DNA of 64,000 bases from Todiramphus chloris collaris (taxonomy: Eukaryota > Chordata > Aves > Coraciiformes > Alcedinidae), in contig JANVCC010000056.1 in the NCBI GenBank assembly GCA_025345505.1, positions 1,729,049 to 1,793,048 of the forward strand. The letters are read 5' to 3'. How positions within the stretch are numbered: position 1 is the stretch's first letter; each line of letters starts with the position of its first letter. Below the pieces are notes generated by a model. That model worked only from the letters and a program-made list of their open reading frames with translations, did not search any database and was not told the origin of the DNA. Shown in pieces: positions 27,798 through 64,000 of this stretch. Both the position numbers and the translations under genes were made by a program.

Positions 27798-30700
27798 TAG
27801 AGTCCACAGAAGCAGTCATGTTAAGTAATGTTATTCTCACCAGATCACAGCTTTACAGTGTTCTTTATTTTATCCAGGAACATAAATCATTGGTGCTTTT
27901 CCTAATATATCTTCTTACTGGCATCATTAAACAGGACAATTCTGTAAAGCCACATTATTATAAGGCAGTGGCCCATGGCATAAATCAACATACTGCTAAT
28001 TTGTTTCTTCTTTTGATTCCTTCCCTGTTACTCATTCTCTTGTTTATTTAATGAGGACAAAGACAAAATACATTTATAAATAGCTCATATGAAAAATGCT
28101 GACCTGATAAGAGTTCAGCAAGGTCTCTGGAGCTTTCATATCAGAGTTCATTCTGTGGTGTTGCATCTGCCAGCTATTTCTATTTTTATTTATTTTGTTA
28201 ATTTTCTTATGACTGGGGTAGTACAGGACATGCTAAGAGTAGACCAGTTCATGATGTTCTGACTAGTGTTTCATCCCACCCTCCTAAGGTCTAGGTGATT
28301 TTTCTGGTTTAAATTACAGTAGCTTGTTTAATCCTTGTGTTAGTGTGAGTCAGATCTTTTATACACATCCCATTGCTAATTTCTAGTCTTGGCTTAATCC
28401 AGGACATAGTCATGAACAATGAAAAAAAAAAATTAATAAAAAAAAGGACTACGACTTAAATTAATAGCTAATTCATCTGTCCTTGCCTCAGTGAATTAAT
28501 GCAAACAGTTCCTACCTTGTGCAAGGACTGGAGTAGCTTATTTGGTAGGAGCCACCAGTAGAGAGACCGTTTCCATTTCAGACAAGCAGGGTAAAATGTA
28601 ATTACTTCATTGTGCATAAAAGACAAACATAAACTCATTGAGCTTGAAATTTCATCTGAGATGTTGTGGGTTTGTTCATCTTTTGCAGATACAGGGGCGA
28701 GGGTCTATTACAGCCTGGCCAGTGTATTCCCTTTGAGTGTGAGACAGCTTCATCACTGTGTTGGGCTTGTAGGTTCCTCTGCCCGGTTTGGGTGTAGCTA
28801 CTGGCACCACAGGCAATTCTGGTAGCTAGCTGCAGCTTACCATCGAAACTGCTATTCATGGTAAAACCAAAAAGTGTACTATTTTCACAGACTGGCAATG
28901 TTTGTGTGGATGTGTGTTTGTTTGATACCCCTTTTTAATAGCTTTCATAGCAGATTTTCACAACTTGTTTTTTGTTGTTTTCATTGCATTCAGATTTTAA
29001 AAAATATTGTAGGTGAAATTTGGTATTTCCTGTTTCCAAACTGGAAAGTGAACTTTTGAGCCAGTAGTGGCACGCAGCAGTGGCTATGCACAATACAGCT
29101 GAAGCTTTATGGTGCAGGTGGCCACATGCTGAACAGTTGGTGTGGGAAGATGTTTCAGGGCTGCATCATCATCTGTACTGGCGAGCTTTGCAAAGGTAGG
29201 AGTATTTGGAGGCCAGCTGAATTGAAGACATTTTCCCGTGTGTTCCAAAAGGGGAAAAAAAGCAGATCAGTCTTCGGAACTGCTGCTTACAGCAGAACTC
29301 TCCCAGGGTTTGGCAGGCTGGCCTGATATTTTGCTGTGCGAGATGCATTGGTGTTCCAGCCCATTTTCTTCCCTCCTTATTGCCCCCAGTGCACGATTGT
29401 TTTCAAGGTCTTTTGCTAGTTTCAGAGCAGGGGAGGTAGGGTTCTCTTTCATTGCTTTGGGGGATTTCCATTCCATTTTCCTTTAATTTGCTCCTCCCTG
29501 TTAATCCCATAAGAGAAGCTTAGAGTGTTAAGTGAACAGATAATTCTTGGTCCATGTATATGAGCAAGAAGAATTCAGATTTGCATGAAAAAAGCTATCC
29601 TCAGGTTAGACGTTTACATTTGGAAATAAGCTTTTTTCAGGTCTATTTCTCCTCCATTGTTATGTGTTTTATTTAATGTGAATGGTGGATGTTTGGGGAG
29701 GGGCAGAGGTTTGTTTGACTATTCAGATGCATTGGCAGGGTTTAAGTTGGCACAGCATGGATCAGAGCAAGATGAGTGGAGATATCTTATTTCTAATTAA
29801 AAACACACACATATACCTGTAAAAGTAAATCCTTTCTCAAAGGTAATCACTTCTACCTGTCTACTTTTGTTAGTGTTTAAAGTCACAGCACAGTGGCACA
29901 ATTCTTTCGTGTTTTAGGATTTAAGGCAAAAACCAGAACCAAAGAGCAGAGGAGGTCCCCAGTAAGAGCTCCTCTACGGCAGCACTAAGTGATCTCACTA
30001 GGTGCTCTGGTTTCTTTCTTTTTTTTTCATAAATACTTGTCTCAGTCTCTTTCTTTCTTTCTTAATATTCTAAAAGTAGCGGTTATAGTGCAAATGCTGT
30101 GCAGGCTTTTGCATGAGGACAGACAGATTATGTGGTAGACCGTGTATATTTTGGGCTGGACTGATCTGCTGTGGGCAGGATTAGTTTAAAAAGTTTAATT
30201 GGCTGCCTCCTGCTCCAAAGCCAGAACTCTTTAGCTTGGAAAAAGGCCCGCTGAAATGGAGCTCCTCTGCCAGGCCAGAGGGTGTCAGAGGCCCAGAGCA
30301 GGAGCGCATCGCTGCAGTCCCAGAGGTGCTGAGGCTGTGGGTAGCCTTTGGAAGCCGGTGTGTGTTTTTTTGCACCTGAGAAGTAAGGGCATAAAGCTGA
30401 AGTGAAGGCACTCATTAACTGCCATCAGTTCTCTGCCAGATAGTTACCCGAACAAAATGTTTGTTACCTGTGTTAATTAAAGCAAAGGCTTCATCTGTCC
30501 AGGAGTAAAAGCAGAGCAGATTCATACACAAAAGAATTTTGCAAGGTTTCACCCCTTGAAATTAAGGAAAGGTGTGTTAAGAAATTGTGCAGAAGCCCAA
30601 TGCTTTTCTTAAAGATACAGTTTGCTACTGACTGGAGCTTTCATTTTCTAAATATACGCTAAGATCTGTCTTCTGCATTTCTTTATCTCGACTGATAAGT

Positions 30701-33700
30701 TGTCATGCTTGCAGGGTCCATCCTCATTTTTGGAATATATGTGAACTTGTGGCTAAGTATGTTTGTTGGTTTGGGTTTTTTTAATATTTATTTATTTATT
30801 TATTTATCATTATTTTCCCTATTTTATTTGTCCTCCTATTGCTGTCCAAAAAACCAGATTCATCTCCTAGTGTGCAATAAATCTAATTCTTACACACACA
30901 GGAGGGACATTGGTTATTCATTTCAGAACTGTGCAAGGCTGGGTGCTTGGTGGTTTCCCACAAATCAAGCACACCCTGTGCTACATTTATACATAAAATG
31001 TACAATATTAGTCATTTCTAAGCCCACCCTCTTTACAATGATTGGTTAGTAATTCACATATAATTATAATACTGCTGACTCCATACTTCCGCTATTAGGC
31101 ATGCTCAGGGAAGGGTCTTCACCTGGTCTTTTTGACTTATGGGTGTGATTTTTTTATTATGATGAGATATAGGCATCATTTTATTGTAATGAAGATAGTG
31201 CAGCTAAGGATACATAGGCCTTAAATTCTCCTGCCAAGTTGGCAATGTACAATTGACTAGTCTTCTTCAAGGCTTAGTTGCTCTGGGATGTCCTTGCTAA
31301 AGGATACTAAATATTAGTTCTTCTGATTAGAAGTACAACATCTTGCCCTAATACAATGCTAGCTATGTTTTAGTCTTCAACATTATGAGCAAATAAATTC
31401 TTCTGAAGGTCATTCCTGTGCAGTTCATATATTCTTGTCCCCCTGAGTCTGCTTGCAGTCCTGAAAGAGAATCTTGGGGCAAAAGAACTTGCTAACTACT
31501 TGGAGAATATTTTGTTTGATGACTGCGTGAGATCAAGATGTTCTTCTCAAGGCTATAATCCATTATATTTTTCCAACACACCATAGTACTATTGTTTGAA
31601 GGAAATGAGAGAATAATCCACACTGAAAAAAATCAGATAGGGTGTAGGAAGAGGTTGTTAGTGTTTGCTTTTGTTCTGTCTGAATTTGTGAGTCAAGGGC
31701 ATAGTAATGAATAGGAATAAATATCTAATGTTGGTAATGTTGGTAACACAGTACATTGTGAAGCTATGACCCTATTGGAATGGTGGCTCTGAAGCTGGTC
31801 CAGTGATCTTTAGCAATCACTTTGTGGTATTTTATCTGATAACCTGAGTAGTAAGGAGTATGCACTCAAGGATAGAATATTTGGGAATTCTGAAAGGAAG
31901 GGCATCTGTCACAGCTATGAGGGTACAGTCTTACTCCCAGTTGCACAGTGCTATCAGTGAGTGGAATACCTTTCTGGGCTTTCCTGCCAGTGAGCATGGG
32001 ATGCTGCGAAGTGCAAGACCTAGTGTATTTTGTAATCTTGTCCTAATATGTAAATACAGGGAGGTGTTACAGCTTTTCTTCGTTTTTATTGAACCAAATA
32101 ATATGTTCTGCCATTGTGTACCAAGTCACCTAAAATCTGCAGTAAAAGGTCTCCTTTAACCTTTTGTAAACTTTTTTGCCTTTTACAGTTTTTGAGGGGA
32201 AAGGAATCTGTGTGTGCATGTACATGGTTTTAGTGCAGTCCCTGAAGAAAAGCCTCTGATTTATATGTTCTCTACTTCTCTGACGCTTACTCTAGATAAT
32301 CTGTTCTGTTCTTGTTACTCTGTCACTTTCCAGGCTAGTGCTGACCTCTTACACATGTCTTGTACAGGTTGCCTTATCCTACCTGCTTGGTTTTCAGTGT
32401 CCACATGTGAATCTCTGTTCAATTAGAATGTGCCTTTTTTGAGACCTGTAGACAAATCAAATATGAATTTTGAACATAAGAGGATTACGATTGATACAAC
32501 ACTGTAGCATGTTCTGGTTTATTCATTGGTCCCTGATTGATGATGCCTCTATTAGTTTTCCTGCTTGCTGTTTCATATTGAGCTGCTCTCAATGGCAGAC
32601 CCAGTAGAGGACATAGGTGTATAAAGAGGTACTGACGGGAGTTCAGGTGCTTAGGTACACATATGTAACTGTTCCGTTACTGCCTAAAAGCAGTTGCACT
32701 TAAGGTTTATATAGCCACTCCTTGTTCTGCATCTCCTGCTTTCTGGAATTATGCGTTCCTTCTTACAGCTGAGCACCTTGGCACCTAACCTTCATTGTGA
32801 CCAGACGTTTTGGTATCTCTGAAGGCCTGGACCGGAGGTGGTAGGCAGTCTGTGAGTACAGCCAGCTGCAATACTGAATACCCATGCTGTTTTACAAGAT
32901 GGTGATAGCATCTTCTGTTGTTTTACCATAGTTGCTTAACACAGATAGGAATTAAACAGGAGACTGGAAGTGCTGGTTCAGTTCACTTCTCTGCCTGAAA
33001 GGTTTAAACCAAAACCTGCTGCTTGGCTGAGTGTGCCATGACTGATCCAGTAAGTGCTGGTGGGAACACTTTCCAGTACTGTTGCAGAAGGGAATGGAGG
33101 AGAGGTGGTTTGGTCTTTCAGATCTCAGGTAGATGCTGGCACCCTGCTGCAGCCCTGAGCTGTGAGGTGTAAGGCATACTCTTGGGCTCCTGTCAGACGT
33201 GCTGTAGGCTTCTTGTCTCTCACTAACCACCTCGAGGTAGCTGCCCTGATGGAATTCAGCAAGTGCCTCTCTCTGCTGGCACTTGTGGATCCCTTTGAGG
33301 TGTCTGGTAGTCCTACTGCTACCTTCAAGGTTTCTGTGTTCTGAATTCCCCTGTGCTTTTTGCTGCTAGTCCTGGTATCTTGCAGACCTGGCAATGAAAC
33401 AGAACTGCCTTGGAGTCCTTCATAAGCAGTTATATGCATTGAGATGGTTTTGGTGGATTCAGGAAAGCATGTTTGGTTTGTGGGTTTTTTCCCTACTGTG
33501 TTCCTCATCCTGCACTTGTCAATGGATTTAATCTTTTAGCCACAGCGAAGGTTACAAAGGAGACAAACTTTTTCAGAGGGTAGCTTCATGGCCAGCTCGA
33601 CAGATACAATGTGTATTCCCATTTCTATTCTGCACATGAATTTTTAAAGAACTTTCTAGTTATCCTTCTTTAAAGAATTGTCTTTCTTCTGTATACATGA

Positions 33701-36054
33701 CACACACCCCTCTGAGGAATGGAAAGTACTCTGTAAAAAGCTGGGTGCTATTTACTAGCTGAGCTGGTGTTGACACAAGATTCATCACTGCATGCTGCCA
33801 GCTCACTCTGGTGCTGCTTTCAAGTTGCTAAATAGATACTTGGGCATCTAGGGGCATGGTCTGGAAGTCCTACTCCTACAACAGCATTAAAGTCAGTGCT
33901 TGGAGTCACTTTCTGTGTGTATATAATAGGCAGGTCTCAAAGGTGTTCACAGCTGTGCTTTCCAAATACACTTAGAAGTAATGGACTTTGTGACTGTGTT
34001 TTCCTGTAACTATTAAATTAGCTTGTTGTTCATCTCCATGTGTGAGACGTATTTAGGGTAGGAATAAAATAGAAGTACTGGAAGGGTTTTGTGAACACAT
34101 GAGACTTGGGATGTCATCTTGTGGTTGTTCAAAGAAGTGCAAGAACAGCTTGGTGCTGGTGAGTTTACTGCTTGTTATTTTACACTGAGCTGGTTTAGGT
34201 GCAAATTTTTCTTCTTGATCTACATGATGATTCTTTCTTGTACAATGTACCTCGTTGTAAAGTACATGACAGTAGCTGTTAAGCTCCTTACAGCCCATTC
34301 CAGTAGTCAGGATTTGGGGTGGCTTCAGCAAGCAACCATTAGGAAGTCACATACTGCTTAGATACCTGAGCATATCAGCGTGCAGCTGCTGTTGTTTGAA
34401 CCTACATGATGCCAGAGACAGAAGGACTCCCGACATACTGCTGGCACATGACATAACTGCTATTATTTAGCCTTTTTTTTTTTTATTAAAAGCACTGTTT
34501 AGCTTTATCATTTCCCTGGCTGTTTCAGCCACCTAGCATCTCACAGTTGAATGACATGCAGTAGGGGAGAAGGTAGCATCATCAAACATTTTCTTTTCCC
34601 AGAATAGAAACATCATTTTAGACCCAGATAATTTTTTCTGTGTATTGGAGAAGTACTGACAGGAGTACAGCTGAACTGTCCCCATCAGCTCACTGGCAAA
34701 AATATTTGTCAGCTTATCAGTTTAGGCAAAGAAAACTCATAGAAGGAGGAATTCCTGGGGTTAAGTAATTTCCTGTTATGAGGAAGAACGATACCAGGCA
34801 CATCCACAGTCTGCCCTTTTTTCTGTGGACTTTAAGGATGCCTACCTCTGGTGCTGGCCCCTGGAGCAGTACAGAGAGCTGTGCTGGCCAAAGTGAAATC
34901 CCAGGAGTCAGTGCAGAACAAGAGCAGCACAAAGTTGTTCCCTGTGCAGGGCAAACTGTGTTTGAACTGGGCTGAACAGCAGCTACACCAGGGATTACAG
35001 CTTTGACTAGCATTGTATGTAAATATTAATGATCGTATTTTCTTTCTTGTGGAAGTGTTTTCTTTGTTACTGGAGCAGGCTGGGAGACAGACTGGCTTCT
35101 CAGACTTCTCAGTTATGTTTTTAATAGCGTTGCCTAATTGTAGTGAAACTATCAAGCCTATGCATGCTTGGACAAAAATGCATCTGGAGAGAATGAACTC
35201 AACTAAGAAGGGCAGTACCTGCCACTTCAAATGCTAGGTGAGCAAGCTTGCTCAGATCTCTGCTCCCTTTCATAATTGTTTTCTGGGGAATGCTCTTTCA
35301 CTTTAAATGCTTTCTAATTACAACCCTTGCAAGCAACGTACTTTCTTACAATAAAAATAAGGCTTCTACGATTTTTACCATCTGTCAGATATAGGGCACT
35401 GCTCGGCCCTGCTCAAGACAGATTTTAATAGTGAATGATCAAACATTAGCTTATGCAAATTGTTGGTTATTTCTGGAGTGCTATTTTGTCATTAGTGAAG
35501 GGACAATCCATCTGGATGGTGATTAGTTCCAGCTCTGAGGTCTCATTCATAGGTCAAGATGTTTGGGAGTTTCATAACAACCAAAAAATAAGGGCGTTGT
35601 TATCTTTTTGACAGGATGACTGCTGCTTGTTCCACTCTAGCTAATGGGACTGCACATTCTGGAAATTATTTCATGCAATACCTTTACTCTAGCTTGTTCA
35701 ACAGAATTAAGTCAGTATAATCTGCTTATTTTGCCTGACAAGTGCATGCTTATTTTACAGTTCTGTGTTCTAAGCTTTAGGTGAGCCACTGGATACAGTG
35801 ACAGATTTTTCAAGAGTAATTAATTCTTGCAGTTATTTTTGTCATATTTTTAAAGATGGCTGAAGTCTTTAACCCACCAAGTCATATCAGCATTCTGTAT
35901 GACTAGGTATGACTTTCAGGTCCTACTGCAGATTTCCTTCATTTAAAACACCAATGAATGTTCAGAGAGATGCTTCTGCTTTGACCCTCCGTAAAAGTGA
36001 GGTGGAATTCCAGACTATACCCTGATTTTTAGTGCAGATTTGCATTTGCTTACT
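27798..36054. other. Intergenic, downstream of MYOF
   Basis: Mostly unique sequence with short TTTC and TTTA repeats. A somewhat GC-richer patch (30230-30370) opens a 95-codon minus frame without recognisable homology. No gene is supported. Confidence 0.5.
30785..30807. repeat. TTTA microsatellite
   Basis: About five to six tandem ATTT/TTTA units; simple repeat in intergenic DNA. Confidence 0.85.
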
Positions 36055-36165
36055 GTGCCCAGGGAGGGGAGACTGAGGCTCAGTGAAATACTTCCCCTGT
36101 GCAGTTCACATTTCAAACAAGGGTTGAATCTGGGCTGTGTACCCTCTTATATTTTGACTCAAGAT
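36055..36165 (+). mobile_element. MIR-like SINE relic beside the MYOF 3' end
   Basis: The blocks gagactgaggctcagtgaaa, then acttccc, and gggttgaatctgggctg match the MIR order (aaactgaggctcagagagg ... ggattcgaacccagg). It ends about 30 bases from the candidate MYOF polyadenylation signal. Confidence 0.45.
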
Positions 36166-36175
36166 CACCTATATA

Positions 36176-37014
36176 TAGAAAATTATTCAACAAATTTAAT
36201 TTATGAATTTCCTAATTAATTAATAAATTAGAAATTATATATAAGTATTTACTTATTCTCTGTTGTAAATATAATGGTAAATACCTTAAACTCCAGATAT
36301 GTGGCATTCCATCCTCTGATAGACACTATACAATACCTAATGCGTTGTACTTTTGCAAGAAACAAAACTGGAAACTTGCATTTTAGTTGTGGATAAGTGT
36401 ATTTAAACATTTGTAAATTATATTACATAAACAGTATATTATTTACTTCCGTGTGCATACCGTCGTTGTCAAGATACTTGTATCTCGCACTGTCACATTT
36501 ACAGTGCAGTTACTGAGAATTTCAAGCAGCATAATGCTGAAAACTTTTATGAAACAATGTCTGACCCTTCTTTGATTGTACTCTGAGGTTTCTTTGGCAT
36601 ACGTAATTATGAGTAGTGCTTGTTTTTCATTAAGATAAAATAGAAAGTTTCAAAGTGTGACAAATAAAAAGGAATTCTCAAAAGTAAGTATCCATTAAAA
36701 ATAGAAATAGCAATAGCAGGTAGTCTCCTCAGTGATTTTTATGAAGAATCTAGTTTAAAAGCAAGGAAGTCAAAAGATTACCATGTGTAGATGCTATGGA
36801 AGTGGAAAAAAGAAGCATGAGGGGGTTTTCTCCTTTTGTTTTTTGAAAAACACCTGTCATGATCCCTTGAACCTTGGATAACCTTGGTTAAATTCTTATT
36901 TATCTATTTTACAGTTCCAAATATTAGCAGATAAAAACAGCAGAGAGCTTTGATTGGTCCACAGCCTGAGGCGAAACTTCATTAGTATTTAAACAGATGA
37001 GGTAAAAAAACTCT
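36176..37014 (-). other. MYOF: MYOF 3' untranslated region (distal limit uncertain)
   Basis: The DNA after the TGA is AT-rich with no open frame of note. No AATAAA exists on the minus strand between the stop and 36181; the first standard variant is ATTAAA at 36200-36195, about 815 bases past the stop. The limit given assumes cleavage about 20 bases beyond it. Weaker variants (AGTAAA, CATAAA, GATAAA) lie nearer the stop. Confidence 0.4.
36195..36200 (-). promoter_or_regulatory. Candidate MYOF polyadenylation signal ATTAAA
   Basis: This is the first ATTAAA hexamer downstream of the MYOF stop on the minus strand. It lies beside an imperfect AT-rich inverted repeat (about 36206-36236). Transcript-end data would be needed to confirm it. 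Confidence 0.3.
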
Positions 37015-63910
<26,896 letters not shown>

Positions 63911-64000
63911 CTGGCACACGAACAGAAAAGGTTACTCATTTTCATGTTATACAAGTATTGTAGTTTTCAGTAAAATATATACAATAACATAGAGATATGA

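Noticed and set aside
30128..30415. 95-codon minus frame in a GC-richer patch, considered as an exon of a new gene
   Set aside because: Pro/Ala-rich without pattern; no flanking exons and no CpG-island character.
33125..33508. 127-codon minus-strand open frame
   Set aside because: Ser/Thr-rich, overlapped by other frames on both strands, with no recognised family; likely chance in GC-richer DNA.
1..36000. Exons of CYP26A1, the expected neighbour on this side
   Set aside because: No frame shows the P450 heme-binding Cys motif or other CYP26 signatures; the gene must lie outside the window if synteny holds.

Overview
This window is vertebrate nuclear DNA, most probably from a bird. It is a multi-exon gene with GT-AG introns plus AT-rich intergenic DNA. 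It carries two 3'-end copies of CR1, the dominant avian LINE, and several eroded MIR-type SINE relics. A bird is favoured over another CR1-bearing reptile because of the short introns and the CR1 3' ends; the species cannot be told from the sequence.

Right part (about 36.2-64 kb, minus strand): the 3' portion of the myoferlin gene MYOF. I traced 30 coding segments by hand with reading phase conserved across every junction. They total 3729 nt, that is 1242 codons plus the stop. This is roughly the C-terminal 60 percent of a family member that is usually a little over 2000 residues long. Reading 5' to 3' (high to low coordinate) the segments encode the end of FerB, the nested DysF domains with their Trp/Arg-rich stacks, the C2D, C2E, C2F and C2G domains, and a C-terminal transmembrane anchor with an 11-residue tail. 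The 5' part of the gene (C2A-C2C, FerI, FerA and most of FerB) lies beyond position 64000. Myoferlin is chosen over dysferlin by segment-level identity, notably the [10 protein letters not shown]...[12 protein letters not shown] region, the PNISQGKLQMW junction, and the tail NYLSMKIVKP.

Left part (1 to about 36.2 kb): downstream of MYOF with no gene I can support. It holds two CR1 copies, MIR-like relics, homopolymer and microsatellite tracts, a perfect 15-bp inverted repeat, and a degraded minus-strand region whose frames look protein-like (18.1-19.2 kb). In other amniotes the neighbour on this side of MYOF is CYP26A1; no exon of it is visible here.

No previously undescribed biological system is evident. 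The most interesting signals are a 12-nt in-frame microexon at the hinge before C2F (the position homologous to the alternatively spliced calpain-site exon of dysferlin), a UG repeat beside a 5' splice site, an exon-like cassette in the same intron as the microexon, and a few well-matched regulatory motifs inside MYOF introns.
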